DNA of 64,000 bases. Source: Chromobotia macracanthus. Lineage: Eukaryota; Chordata; Actinopteri; Cypriniformes; Botiidae. A model generated the notes under the pieces. It made no database searches. It had not been told where the DNA came from and worked only from the letters and a program-made list of their open reading frames with translations. The translations under genes were made by a program, and so were the position numbers. This document shows, piece after piece, positions 41,471 to 53,060 of this stretch (positions are counted from its first letter, which is position 1; each line of letters begins with the position of its first letter). Where the stretch lies: contig JAZGTH010000125.1 of NCBI GenBank assembly GCA_036877525.1, forward strand, positions 717,501 to 781,500, given 5' to 3'.

Positions 41471-43110
41471 GCTAAAAGAGCTGAGCTGGCTTTTCTCAGT
41501 TTGTGGAGGATATAGATGCACTCTTTTAATGGCTTTCTAAGCCACTGATGTAGTGTTGGTGGTCCAGGTCCTCTGTTATGTGCACACCCAGAAACTTGGT
41601 ACTGCTCACTCTCTTTATAGCAGCATTGTTGATGGTCAGAGGAGGGTGCTCAGTGTGCTCTCCGAAAGTCAACAATAATCTCCTGTGTTTTCTCTTAAGA
41701 GAGAGATTGTTGTCACTGCACCACCTGGCCAGTTGGCACACCTCATTTCTGTAGTTTGTCTCATCATTGTTTTTGGTGAGACCCACAACAGTTGTGTCAT
41801 CTGCAAACTTTGATGCGATTGCTGTTGTATGTTGGTATGCACTCATGGGTAAGCAGGGCAAAAAGCAGGGAGCTGAGAATGCATCCCTGGGGGGTCCCTG
41901 TGTTCACTGTAATAGTGTTGGATGTGTTATTTCCAACCTGAACTGCCTGTGGTCTCCCAGTGAGAAAATCCAGCAGCCAGTTGCACAAGAAGGTGTTTAG
42001 GCCAAGCCGGTCACAGTTTGTCAGCACACGGCCAGGTATATTGTCTGGACCAGCTGCTTTTTGGGTGTTGATCCTAGAGAGACATCTCTTCACACTAGCT
42101 GCAGAAAAAGTGTGCTAAGTTGTTGTTGAGTTGCTTCAGCAAAGGGGTTGTCATTGTCACAGGTCCGTGGTGGTTGTTTATAATCTGTGATGGTCTGTAT
42201 TTCCTGCCACAGGCTCCTTGTGTCTCTGCTGTCTCCAAAGTTATGGGCCATCCTCCTGGCGTACTGTTGCCTCGGGACTAATTGGCCCTAACTGTTCTCA
42301 GTCCTTCAACATTACCGGCTCTGAAGGCAGCAATTTGTGCCCTCATTAGGTTGTGGACCTCTCCTGTCAACCTTGGCTTCTGATTAGCTCGTGTGAGAGT
42401 AGTCCTGGTTACAGTTACATCACCATTGCATTTGGTGATGTAGGCAGTGACTGTCTCAGTGTATTCCTGAATGTCATTGTGATGGTTGTGAGTGGCTGCT
42501 TGCTTAAACATGTCCCAGTCTGTGGTGGCAGAGCAGTCCTGAAGTGCAAAGGAGGCAGCTGCTGGCCATACACGTAACTGTACGTGACTCTTTTTTGTCA
42601 GGGTTTGGTGACTTTCATCCTTGGTTAATATGCTGGCATTAGCATCACAGTGGTATGGTCAGAGAGGCCAGTGAGTGGGGTGACGCTTTGTATGCCATCT
42701 GGGTTGTGTAAACCACGTCAAAATATTTTTCTTCCATGTTGGAAAGTCAATGTGTTGGTATATTTTTGGAAACACAGACCTAGGGTCTGCATGATTGAAA
42801 TCTCTAGCAAAGATAAGAAATCTGTCGGGGTATGCTGTCTGTTGATCACTGATGGCATGATACAGTTCGCTGAGAGCTTTGTTCCTGTTGTTGTTGTTGT
42901 TATGGCTAGGGGGGGATGTAAACAGCGACCAGCAGGATGACTGTGAATTCCCTCAGAATGTAGAAAGGTCTGCATTTAATGATTATAAACTCCACTAGGG
43001 GAGAGCAGTGTCTTCAGACTACCTTAGTATTATGACACCAAGCATTATCGGTGTAAACACAGACCCCGTCACCGTGGGTCTTACCGCCCTAGAGGTGGTA
43101 AGCGTCTGCG
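41471..43110 (-). mobile_element. LINE copy C, L2/CR1-like, minus strand
   Basis: Minus-strand order: endonuclease blocks (about 43080-42590), linker (42511-42278), reverse transcriptase (42093-41526). It belongs to the same family as copies A and B but is more decayed and lacks the 3' UTR and tail. It ends in the Tc1 element at 41470. Confidence 0.82.
41526..43090 (-). pseudogene. LINE copy C polyprotein (endonuclease and RT, broken)
   Basis: From 43080 down: 'GDGVCVYTDNAWCHNTKV', 'CSPLVEFIIIKCRPFYI' and 'REFTVILLVAVYIPP' of the endonuclease, broken by stops. The linker 42278-42511 has 'TRANQKPRLTGEVHNLMRA'. The frame 41797-42093 has 'NTQKAAGPDNIPGRVL' joined directly to 'RLGLNTFLCNWLLDFLTGRP', so about 100 codons with the NRSTxDA block and the first catalytic Asp are deleted. 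Then 'GTPQGCILSSLLFALLTHEC' and, in 41526-41861, 'SKFADDTTVVGL' (FADD box). No active enzyme is possible. Confidence 0.85.
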
Positions 43111-43875
43111 TCTAGAGATGGACATTCGCGACGAACAATTAAGAAAACACAAACAACTTACACAAAAGTAAACATGTAAACATCACACTTTCAGGACTAA
43201 GAGGAGCCGCTGAAACACCTTGAAACATCTCTCAAGTAATGGACACTTGAGTGTCTCAAATGTGTACAGAAAAATCTGTACACTATGGACTATTTTGAGA
43301 ATTGTTTTGAAAATTATCTTCTGAAACCTTGACTTGGGGGCAAAACTCATGATGAAGATGAAGGGAGCTAAGGGCATTTATCTTACGCCAGTCTACAGCT
43401 TAGTCACCAGATGGTCTCTGTCTCAATAAGGGAGTCCAAATAGTATAAATAAGGCCCAATTCCAATGGTGTTGGATATATTTGTTTTCTAAAAAGAGTAG
43501 GCTTTGCTTTCCTTTTCTTGTGGTTTGTTTTCGCAAATTGATGACAGCAACCTTCAAACAGTTTGCTGAGTGATTCAGGTCTAATCATACAGAGGACACT
43601 GCATGGTGACAACCACTTGCAGAGGACAGGATAAGTGGAGCAGCACTCTACTTATGAACTCAAGGTCAGTTTGCTGAGGGAATTATCAAGAATTTGTAAA
43701 ATCCTGTTTGCATTTCAAGAACGGAGATGTTTTGATTTAAGATCACAATTAGACTCTAAAATTTTAAACTGGTCTAAAATCTTAAGTTTAAACATTTAGC
43801 TGTGTACTCAGTTTTTGTTTTGGTCAATCAACCTAAATACAGGAGCGAAATTGAAATAAGCATTGAACTTGAAAT
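43111..43875. other. No gene recognised
   Basis: The part next to the LINE may be its 5' leader. Small ORFs on the minus strand at 43183-43377 and 43400-43612 show no domain. Confidence 0.4.
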
Positions 43876-44060
43876 AAGTGAAAACAATAGCTGACTAGGG
43901 CAATAAAGGAGGAGCTAATGATGGACTAATTAACAAGACAAATGACTTAATTAACAAGGGGAACAAAGGAAACACAAAAACAGGAAAAACTAAGCCAAAG
44001 ACCTTAAAAAGCTCCAGATCTTCCTACTTTTAAAATTCTTTGAAGAAAATAAACATAACT
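43876..44060 (-). repeat. Probable gypsy-like LTR fragment, minus strand
   Basis: 'gctaatgatggactaattaa' with 'caagg..aacaaagg' resembles 56190-56225 ('aactaatgatgggataatta', 'acaaggaaacaag'). The flanks are not clear. Confidence 0.45.
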
Positions 44061-44499
44061 GTAGATATTAATTTAATACACTGACTAAATAAACAAAAGT
44101 AAAGGATCTGCTTCTGACAGTTGTTAATATCATAGCAGTGATGATTTTAAGAATTTCTTTAATAATAAAATAGATACTTTCAGCGAAAAAATCATAAACA
44201 TGCAGTTGCGTGCAACACAGTCACATCAGATATTTCATATCATAATTGTATCATAATTTGCCCAAAGAACAACTCCAGTTATTTTATACTATAGATAGGG
44301 GATGTACTGTCAAATTATTAAATCATCTAAATAACAACATGTATGCTAGATTCTATACCTACCAGGTTGTTGAAAGAGATGCTGCATGCTGTACATTACG
44401 CAAGACTCAACAAGATGCATAAATTCACCAGACTAACAGAATGTAAAGTCATTATCAAAACTTAGATCAAAACTGAACAGTCTTCCCATATGAGCAGAT
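44061..44499. other. AT-rich stretch, nothing recognised
   Basis: No gene or repeat family is seen. Confidence 0.4.
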
Positions 44500-45175
44500 G
44501 TACTGGCTTCACACTAAGTCTGTCTGTCTTTCATTTCCCAAAGGTCCTGTAGTCATCTGGATCTGGATTTTATCCAGACCAGATGGTGGGGAGATGGAAT
44601 GGGATGAGGCAGATCAGTGGGAATATGATGGACCTTTTCATTAAACTTCTTATCTACTTACCTACCTCCAACCTAATTGGATTCTATATTTTTGTCACAG
44701 CGTTGTGATGTTATAGCTGCAATTAGTAACATTATGCTTCTTTTACCCTCTCTGTTTATCAGACATTTATCAGCACTTAACACATAACGTTTATAAGCAG
44801 TCTGAATACATTACCATGTCATAGACCACTGAGAGAGGCATGAGCCTTTGCACGTAATGACAGGTATTCCCTGTGCATGTCTATTTATTAAAATGGTCCA
44901 AATGTATAGTTTTCATCAGTTATTTTTTTATTTAAAGTTATTTACACTCTTTATTCTTTATTTATAAACCAACTACAAACTCAGTATCTCTAATTAGTTT
45001 AATTAATATACATCTCATAATAACTATTAAAAATTTGCAATAATACCATGTATTCTGTTTTCCGTGTTATACACTGTTTTTGGTTTTATTTTTTTTATTA
45101 TATGTAAAGCTGCTTTGAAGCAATTTAACATTGTTAAAAGCATTATATAAATAATGAAAAATCTAAATTTAAAAT
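44500..45175 (+). repeat. LINE-type 3' UTR with fish 'gtaaagctgctttgaag' tail
   Basis: 'gtcatctggatctggatttt' with 'atccagaccagatgg', then 'gatgttatagctgcaattag' (compare 33741), then 'taattagtttaattaatata' (compare 11916) and finally 'gtaaagctgctttgaagcaa' with 'tataaataatg'. The order matches the 3' UTR of the CR1-type element at 33600-34310. A further copy of the last tail is at 51675-51735. Confidence 0.65.
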
Positions 45176-45439
45176 TGATTTATCTGTTTGGGATTATTCG
45201 AGAGCATTTCTAACAGGTGTACTGTCAATAGTCTTTATCATCTTGCTCTTGTAAGTTGCAATGAGATGATTTGCTTTATCAGATACATAACTGTTGTAGT
45301 TGACAGTCAACTGGGGTTAAACTCCCTTAACTGATGCTGGCATGCATTATGAAAGGAAAGTAGGCCTGTCCATTTAAAGGGCATGTAGAAGGGAAAAGTG
45401 CAGCCTGATCAACCAAGCTTTTTGAAGACATGCATAACA
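45176..45439. other. No gene recognised
   Basis: Mixed sequence without a clear repeat family. Confidence 0.4.
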
Positions 45440-45860
45440 GAGACATTTCCTTTCTGTCAGTCACTAAACGTTGTGTCGATGACGACACTAGGGGTCCCTA
45501 TATGAAGCGCCACAGGAGCTGAACTATGCTACGAGCTAAGCGGAGAAGATGCGGGCAAGCTGTAGTGTGCCTCGTCACAAGTGCTTCTGCTATGTTGCAA
45601 CCTTGTATGGAGCACCTAGCACTGGCATACAGGCTTACCTATGAAGGGGGCCATGCGCACGAGTACCAGGCCTAGTAGAGAACTCCTCCACCAAATTGTC
45701 CACCAGAGGTGCTAGAAAGATGACCCTCAAGATGTCCTCTGTGCTGAACAGCCAATAGGACAGAATAGGGCACGTTATCATCGCAGGAGAGAGGAAAGGT
45801 TGCATCACCGGATCGTAACCGGATCCATGCGGAGATTGTAAAACGTCATTACGATGTTGG
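45440..45860 (+). mobile_element. DIRS terminal repeat and leader fragment
   Basis: 'cctttctgtcagtcactaaa' and 'cgttgtgtcgatgacgacac' with 'taggggtccctatatgaagc' (45450-45510) is the plus-strand version of the end at 30236-30310. 45520-45840 is probably inner DIRS or flanking DNA without a coding frame. Confidence 0.6.
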
Positions 45861-46012
<152 letters not shown>

Positions 46013-46060
46013 AATGCCTATGAGTTTTTCTTGATTATCTTGTCTATGTCAGTGCATGTT

Positions 46061-46345
46061 GTTGGGATCCTGACCCATTCTAGTCTTGGTTCTTGTTTCT
46101 TGGAGTCAGGATCTAAATTCATGCTCTGGGTCCTTGTTTTCTGTGGAAGCACATGGCCTCTGTTTTGTTTACATTCGCCATGTGCTCTCCAGTTGTGCGT
46201 CTTGGCCTCGCCCCCTTGTTTCCCTGTTAGTCTCGTTATCGGTCTGTGTCCCAAACCTGTTTGTCCTTGTTCTGGGTATTTGGATGGTTTTTTTTGAGTT
46301 AAGTTTGTAAGCCTGTGTTAGTTTCTCATTTTTATTAACTTCTAA
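46061..46345 (+). repeat. Gypsy-like LTR, start half, plus strand
   Basis: 'gggatcctgacccattctag', 'tctgtggaagcacatggcct' and 'cgccatgtgctctcc' are the reverse complement of 22860-23000. The LTR end with the polyA signal is not preserved. Confidence 0.8.
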
Positions 46346-47249
46346 TAACTAAATCAAATAAACATTTTGTGTGAACACACTTTTGTCCTTGTAAACATGC
46401 ACATAACTTTTCAGGTAGCTTTGCAGGCAGGTTTCTTTAAGTGTCTTGGAGACGCTGCCTCAGTATATACACAGCATATATTTCTTCAAAACTAGCAGTA
46501 TATTATTTATTTTTAACCCAAGTTGTTTAGCTATGTGGTAACCGAATAACCCATGGAGGTTTTTAGTCTGTATTGATGTCCTGTTTTCCCGTTATTTGGA
46601 CAAATATAATGTAATTTAATGTGAAACTATGTTAGAGTAAAAACAGTGGTGCGACAGGAGCACCACCCAGAGATGTAACTGAATGCAGACGCTGAACTGC
46701 GCCGTCAGTATGTGTACACAGAAAACTATTGATTCTTAAAGAAACATATGGTGGTGCTTGTCCCGTGTTCGACCCTCGCCCCCGGACAATATTTTGCCTT
46801 ATGTGTGTGCACTCCACTCAGTCCCTCACACTCGAGCAGACACTTCACTCACGTACCGGTCCATATTCACAGATAAGATCAGGTGCGACAGCTCAAACTC
46901 AAACTGTTACGCCTCAATTGAAAAAAGTTTTCAGTTTCCACTTTTTCATCGTTTTTTATCTTTTTAATTCGAATTTATGGGTAAGAGTTCCAAAAATATT
47001 TGATCATATTTCCTTGTATCTGTCTTTTTGATGATTCTCTAACAAGCACTTCAAATGGCATTCAGGGTTGACTAGCGGAGCGGAATCTTTAGAATGTCCG
47101 CTCACATGCTGGATCCACTGCAGTTATCCACTAGTACAAACATGATTTTATGTTTATCAGTGTAGGACAGCAAACAGATACTGACAAATCAGTTCGACAA
47201 TGGTAACCACTTTAAAGTCATTTAATAGCTCAAATGTATGCTCTATAGT
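46346..47249. other. No gene supported
   Basis: 46720-46960 is more GC-rich with small ORFs, for example 46729-47031, that contain no known domain. It may be an unrecognised transposon. Confidence 0.4.
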
Positions 47250-47833
47250 CAGGGCCGCTGCTGGCCAAATAGGTGCCCTAAGCAGAATTGTACTGTTGTG
47301 CCCCCTCCCTAAATATTATGGTAGTAAAAAATACTGTAATACTACTACTATAGGGATCAAAATAGAACTTTAATAAAATATAAAAGTAAATAAATCAATT
47401 GTATTTAAATTGTATTCTTTACAAATTACAATAAAATTGTATTGTTTTGCTGTAGAGCTACAAACTAAAATTACACATATTAAATAAACATTTTAATAAA
47501 CAATAAGAAACTGAATCAAAGTCAACACTTATGGGACTTATCTTGGGCTTTTTTTTTTCATTTCTCGGCGCAGGACTGCTGATGTCTTTTCATAGTTGTC
47601 TATCAATTATGATCATTTGCAGTCAGCCACAAACATGAGATGAGTGCGCGGATGCGGGAATGGCACGTCACGTGTGCAGTACTGCCTACTGCGTTCACCG
47701 TAAAAATTTTTTTTTTATAAGTATTACATTAATACAAAACAAAAGTTTGTTTTGAGCAACTGGGATGGTGCCCCCCTGGGAGTTGGTGCCCTATGCAAAC
47801 TGCGTACTCTGTGTATAGGGAGCGGCGGTACTG
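47250..47833. mobile_element. hAT-type MITE with perfect 8-bp target duplication
   Basis: The element starts 'cagggccgctgctggccaaa' and ends '..agcggcggtactg', the CAGGGCCG-type inverted ends of hAT elements. It is flanked on both sides by 'tctatagt' (47242-47249 and 47834-47841), an exact 8-bp duplication as hAT insertion makes. It has no transposase frame. 'ggtgccctaagcagaa' on the left matches the inverted 'gttggtgccctatgcaaac' on the right only partly. Confidence 0.88.
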
Positions 47834-47841
47834 TCTATAGT

Positions 47842-48269
47842 TAGCATGAATAGTTCACTAGAGAAATGAACTGCGTTGACAGCACTCTTTCTCCGGCTCG
47901 AGGGCTGTTGTGCTCGTGCCAGTGCTTCTTTATAGTTCCTGTAACTATAAAGACCTCATCATCATGGCAACAATTAGCTATCGGATTACATTGGAAAATC
48001 ATATCACACTGCTCAATCTCTCCCGACCCAACAAACGCCGATCGAACGTGTTCAGCTGGTAAAAACCAGCTGTCCAGAAAAGTTTGTTGCCATTTGTTGG
48101 GGTGACTGCAGGATTATGTTACAGAGATTAACGGATCTGCTCTTTTTTCTAAATCGCTTTCTGTTCATAAAGGTTACCCTGGAATGAGCAACATAATACC
48201 TTGAACTAATGAGATATTGTCTTGAAATAACAAGATAATGTTTTGAAATAATATATTGAAATAAGATAT
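47842..48269. other. No gene; one 8-bp palindrome
   Basis: 'cagctggt' (48053-48060) and 'accagctg' (48065-48072) form a hairpin. The frame 47866-48105 has no recognisable domain. Confidence 0.45.
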
Positions 48270-48600
48270 TATTGTCACCCTTATGAACTTTAGTTTGGTG
48301 TTTTTGCCCTGTGTCTTCCTCTGCCTGTTTGCCCTTGTTTAGTTTTTTGCCTCATGTCATCATTAGTTAATGCCTGGCACCTGTTTTCCCCTTGTCAGCC
48401 TCCCTACTTAAGTTATCCTTTCTGTCATATCCTTGACCATTATTGTCTATGCTTATGCTTTTCTGCTGTGTTCAAGTCACATTTGGTTGTTTGCGGTGTT
48501 ATTTCCTCCTCTTTGTGGATTATTATTAAAGACATTTCTATTGGATTTGCCTGCTTTATATAGCTACAAATCATGTGACCTATAAAGCAGCTGGCTGCCT
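48270..48600 (+). repeat. Gypsy-like LTR, plus strand
   Basis: C/T-rich text such as 'gttttccccttgtcagcctc' and 'tcatatccttgaccattatt', with an 'attattaaagacatt' signal near 48519, has the layout of the other LTRs. It precedes a gag frame at 48867. A primer-site-like 'gtgacagactaactgaccca' lies at 48838-48857. Confidence 0.5.
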
Positions 48601-48866
48601 TGATTTTTATTTGTTTACCCAAGAGTTACAGCAAACAGTGGACGAAATTCTACTTTGGTGGCTAGCATTCCGAAACATTTAAATTGCAATTTACCTTTGA
48701 ATTAATCTTTTGAATATTATAGTTTCCACTTAAGAAAAAGTGATAAAAATCACTTTTAAAATTATTTTGATTACAGTTTGTCATTTTATGATTTGAAATA
48801 AAATAAAGCCATTCTTAAAACATTCCTCGTTCTGAGTGTGACAGACTAACTGACCCACAAAATACT

Positions 48867-49317
48867 ATGAGGTATGAAAACGCCTCTATTAACGCCACGA
48901 GGGGTGCTGCTAACAGCCCATTTAGGGAAACTATTTATTTGTTTCAAGTTGACCAGACTATTGAGGAGCTGTTGACAAATGCCATCTCGCTGCATGATCT
49001 CACTTTAATGGAGGGATTCAGGTGCGGGCCGGATGACCACCTCTGCTTTACATGCCGAGAGCTGATCCATGCTGGATGCTCTAGGCAGCCGGATCAGCGT
49101 TCTCGGTAGACGAAGCGAGTCCAGCTCAGGGTCGTCTCATGCGAGCACTGCCAGCCCGGAGTCCTCACCTGTAATGGCCGCCAGCCCAGACAACCCCCAC
49201 AACACGGAGCTATTGCCCAAGCTCAACACACAGAGAGTTGAATCCCACCATGACCGACAAGCTATTGTCAGTGAGAGTGACAGAGCTGAGGATCACCCCG
49301 GAGCCCCATCCGTTTGA
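48867..49317 (+). pseudogene. Gag-like frame of an LTR element
   Basis: The frame 48867-49109 reads 'MRYENASINATRGAANSPF', 'DQTIEELLTNAISLHDLTLM' and 'FTCRELIHAGC'. The spacing and composition fit the end of a fish gypsy/ERV-like gag, but a complete gag domain is not present. A second frame, 49069-49317, is Ser/Pro-rich. No protease or polymerase follows; a proline-rich frame comes next. Confidence 0.45.
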
Positions 49318-49349
49318 CCAGGTGTGAGCCAGCATTATGAAATGCCACA

Positions 49350-50402
49350 GTGGACAAAACTGTGGAGAACAAGGGTCCTATGGAAGACCCCACCCACTGC
49401 ACCACTGCTGGGTGCGAGTATGATCTGGACTTGGGTGATCTCATAGACTTTTATTCTGAGATACCCATCCTTCAATACTCTCATGAACTATTACCTTGGG
49501 AAGAAAAACCCAACCTCCCACTCCCACCTCCTCTCACTGCTTTGCTTCCTTCCTCGTCTCCAATATCACCGGATCCTGTCAGCCCCTCTGCTCACCTTTA
49601 GCCCGCCATTAGTGTCGTGGGCCCGCCGCCAGTCTGCCAGTCTTCTGCTCCATCTACACTGAGGCTGGAGGATCCCTCGACTCCACCTCCAACTTCTGAG
49701 TCCCAGACTCTTCCTCGGCCCTACGACCCTGCAGCTCCACCATGTCTTCTAGCTCCGTCGTCTCCACCATCGCCCATCTCTCCACCAAGCTCCCTTGCAA
49801 CTCCGTCCTACTGGCTTCATTTGGGCTCCTTCTTCCCTTCAGCTCCACCTCAGTCCTTTGTTGCTCCAGCTCCGCTGTGGCCCTCTGGATCTCCACCTGC
49901 ACCTCAGTTGCTGAATCCACTTGCTCCATATTGGTCTTCTGGATCCTCCTTATCATCTTGGCTCGTTGGCTCTCGGGCTTTACCACCATCTGTTCTGCCG
50001 CCGTCGGTCTGCCCGTGGGGGCGTCAGTCCCTCCTCCACTATGGCTTCTCCCTTCGTCAGCTTCACCATGGGCCGCCATCATGGCTGCAGTCTGGGTTTC
50101 TCCTGGCTCCTCCTGCTCCAGCTCTCTCTGTCTCTGTCCTGGTTCCATTATCCATCTACACCTCCATGGTCCCTCCTGTCACTATCCTGGTTCCTCCCAC
50201 CATCTACTCCTCCATGGTCCTCCTTATCTCCGTACTGGCTCCTCCCTCTGTCAGCATCACCCTGGTCCCTCAAGTCTCCTCCTTGACTCCACTCACCGTC
50301 ATCACTGCTCAGGTTCCTCAGAGTCTCCTTCTTGCCTCCTCCCACCATTATCTCCCACCGTCATTTTTACTTTTGTCAAAATGTCATTCGTTGATTATTT
50401 AG
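49350..50402 (+). pseudogene. Proline/serine-rich ORF with 16-residue repeats, LTR-element type
   Basis: A short acidic frame (49350-49601) ends in a Pro-rich stretch. The 261-codon frame 49617-50402 is Pro/Ser/Leu-rich throughout. From about 50152 a 48-bp unit repeats four times (50152, 50200, 50248, about 50294), each giving 'PP(S/T)IY(T/S)SMV' like text, so the repeat unit is 16 residues. No signal peptide, membrane span or catalytic motif is seen, and no Cys cluster. Such proline-rich frames are frequent downstream of gag in fish LTR elements. The upstream neighbour is a gag-like frame and the 3' end overlaps a 330-bp tandem repeat. A host gene is not excluded but unlikely: no intron signals and no conserved domain. 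Confidence 0.5.
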
Positions 50403-50890
50403 ACATCTAGTGCAAGCATTAGGTTCATTAACACCCACATTAAAAACATTCTTCACTCTGGATAGGTACCTCCCCAAACCAGGAGTCAGACAGGATGGGA
50501 CCGTGTGCTCTGTTAAAAGCATTATTCTTTGTTTTACCACCCACTGTAAACCATTAGAAGCAAACCTTAAGAGGTAGCAATATATACACATTTAAATAAC
50601 CACACTCCCCCAGTCAGAAAAAACAAGTAGGGGGAATGGTCTTTAGTCAGAAAACTAGATGAAGAAACAGTATGCTAAACCATGACTAAGCATTTTTTAC
50701 TTTTGACAAAATGTCTCATGACGTTCGTTGATTATCAAGTGTAAGCATTAGATAATTAACAGCCATATCATTAACAACTCTTTGATTTAACTCTGGAGGC
50801 GACAACACATGAACCCTCTTCCTCCCATAGTCAGGAAAACAAACATATTAGGTATATGCTTTAATTAGAAAACTAGCTGAAGGCACCTTG
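50364..50890. repeat. Tandem duplication, period about 330 bp
   Basis: 'tttttacttttgtcaaaatg' at 50364 recurs at 50694 ('tttttacttttgacaaaatg'). After it come 'cgttgattat', 'agtgcaagcattag / agtgtaagcattag' and later 'agtcagaaaactag / aattagaaaactag'. The end of the proline-rich frame lies inside the first copy. Confidence 0.8.
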
Positions 50891-52114
50891 TCAACACACA
50901 CACAGTAAACATATATTCCCCCATCAAAACATTCACACCTACTTGCTTACTAAACTCTTGAGAGTAGGAAGTCAGGAAGGAAAGGGTGGGGTCAGTTTCA
51001 TAGGGCGAGGGTCAGATCCAAACATGTACAAACTTTCGACTGACTACCGGGCAAAACATAAACGGGAGAGAGGGGTAAAAAAAATCATATTTTGTTTGAT
51101 TGACAGTTAGTGTGACATAGTGTATGTTACAACTACTGGAGTGTGTGAACTCAATAGTATGATGTCAGACACTGTAATATGCTCTGGCCCCCTCCCTGCT
51201 TGTCATGGTGACAAAATACATAGCAGCCTGTTATCACTTAATGGCTAAATGTCTAATATTGTTTTTTTTTTTTTTTTAATGTATGCATGAAAATAAAACC
51301 ATCCATATTTTTTCCTTTATTCTTTATTCACTGTTTGGTTAATCTATATTTATTATTTCAACATACAAATAATAAACAAAATACAATTCAAAGTGTTTTG
51401 AGGCCCGTCATGCTTTTTTTCACAAATGGAATTGGCATGCCATGTTTAATGATAGTATCAACACTACAAAATCTTACATTCTTAAAAGACTGGCTAAAAT
51501 ATTATGAAACATTTGTAAACAAAGGGTAAGTATGAATGCTGCAGAAACTACTGTACTGTGGTGTCCACATAAACATGATTAATGTAAAATCTGCAAATAC
51601 ATAAAGGATTTCTGCACAACACAAATCATTCACATTATAGACAATTTCAGTGTTATCTATAAAACATTCAGATATTCAGTATATGTAAATCTGCTTTGAA
51701 GCTATTTAACATTGTAAAAAGTGCTATATAAATAAAATTGAGTTTTAATAATAATTTTAGTAAAAATTACAGAACGGAAAGAATAAATAATATAACACAT
51801 ACAAGATATCTCCCCTTCAGATGAGTATTTTTGTTTTTACTTTTTTAATATTTTACTGTTTTAATATTTTTAATCTTTTTTTTTAAATTAAAACAAATTG
51901 TTGAAATGTGTCTGAACTAAATATCACCAGCAGTGCAAATTGTAAGATACTTGGCTTTGTTCAGACAGGCAGCAATTTTTTGTCATAAATATGACTCAAA
52001 TCAATTTAATTTTTAAGTCTTATTATGAACATAAAATCTGTTGTAATCTGTTAAAAAACCCTTTGTGTTCACATGCAATATAATGAATGGCAAATGATTG
52101 AACAAGCCCAGATA
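50891..52114. other. AT-rich stretch without a gene; LINE tail at 51675-51735
   Basis: 'gtaaatctgctttgaagcta' with 'gtgctatataaataaaattg' near 51685-51730 is another copy of the fish LINE tail seen at 45110. A poly(T) run is at 51261-51278. No coding frame is supported. Confidence 0.5.
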
Positions 52115-52702
52115 GCCTATGTATGGAGTGTTTTGCACATGCTTTTTAAAATTTCCCTGAAAATCTCATTTGTATTTTTGCAAATTACAAATTGTATTTG
52201 CAATTACATTAACACTTTATGGGCATAACAATTGTGACAATTCAAATGCAAATACAAATTGTCATCACTTCCCAACACAAACACACCCCATAGTATACTC
52301 CCACCCCTGACATTGATAAGTTTGTGTAAAGACATTGTAAACGCAAATGCAAAGAGAACTGAGATTGCTTTTAAGTTTTGGTACACCCAGTATGTGACGC
52401 TGAGGTAATATAATCGCAAACGGGTAATTGAAAGTGACATTTGTCAGATATGGTAACCCCATATCTGACAATAATATAACAATAATATAAAAATAAAAAA
52501 TAATATTATAATTGCTATTGCAATTTAAATATGACCAGGTTGTAACTTGTTAGACACGGGAAATGCAATTGCAAATGGACTTTGCATTTTCATTTGAAAT
52601 TTGACATACATTGTATGTTCGTGTAAACGAAAATGCATAACTGTTACACCCACAAATAGTAAATGCTTTTTAAATTGTCCTTAAAAACGCTCCACACCTA
52701 TG
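52115..52702. mobile_element. Probable MITE with imperfect inverted ends
   Basis: Left 'ctatgtatggagtgttttgc' with 'acatgctttttaaaattt' is inverted against right 'aaatgctttttaaattgtcc' and 'aaaaacgctccacacctatg'. A perfect 11-bp hairpin sits inside at 52443-52469 ('gtcagatatgg' and its complement around 'taacc'). No transposase frame. Confidence 0.6.
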
Positions 52703-52920
52703 TTCAAATTTGTAATAATAGTAATGCCTTGTATATGTCAGTTTTCATTAATCCCTTTTCATAATAAAAGCTATTTACTTATGTCTCTGTGTTGTGTTAA
52801 GATCTGTGTCATTATAAGACTGTCCTCCTTTAAAAATAGAACCAATAGGTCATTTTTGCAAGCAGCCTATTACAACCTATAGTTACATTTTAAAATTAAG
52901 TTTCACATTTACCAAATTTA

Positions 52921-53060
52921 AAATTATGGCAGATGCTTTAGAATATTATTTACAGAGAATTCTAGGTACACATTTATCAGTACGTGTTCCCTGGAATTGA
53001 CCCCATGATTGTTGCAGTGCTATAACTCAATGCTCTACCAGTTGAGCTATGTGCATCCTC
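52921..53060 (-). mobile_element. tRNA-derived SINE, minus strand
   Basis: On the minus strand it reads 'cacatagctcaactggtaga' (A box 'TAGCTCAACTGG' near 53052-53041) and 'catggggtcaattccaggga' (B box 'GGGTCAATTCC' near 53012-53002). The unrelated body and tail follow: 'acgtactgataaatgtgt' and 'taaagcatctgccataat'. The two RNA polymerase III boxes and the 'aagcatctgcca' tail match the common ostariophysan tRNA-type SINE. The anticodon arm is disrupted and there is no cloverleaf 3' end, so it is not a working tRNA gene. Confidence 0.85.

Noticed and set aside
49654..50148. 164-codon Glu/Gln-rich minus-strand ORF
   Set aside because: It is the antisense of the proline-rich frame; composition follows from the repeats on the other strand.
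52995..53060. tRNA gene on the minus strand (A and B boxes present)
   Set aside because: The anticodon arm cannot fold and the sequence continues into a SINE body and tail, so it is a tRNA-derived SINE.
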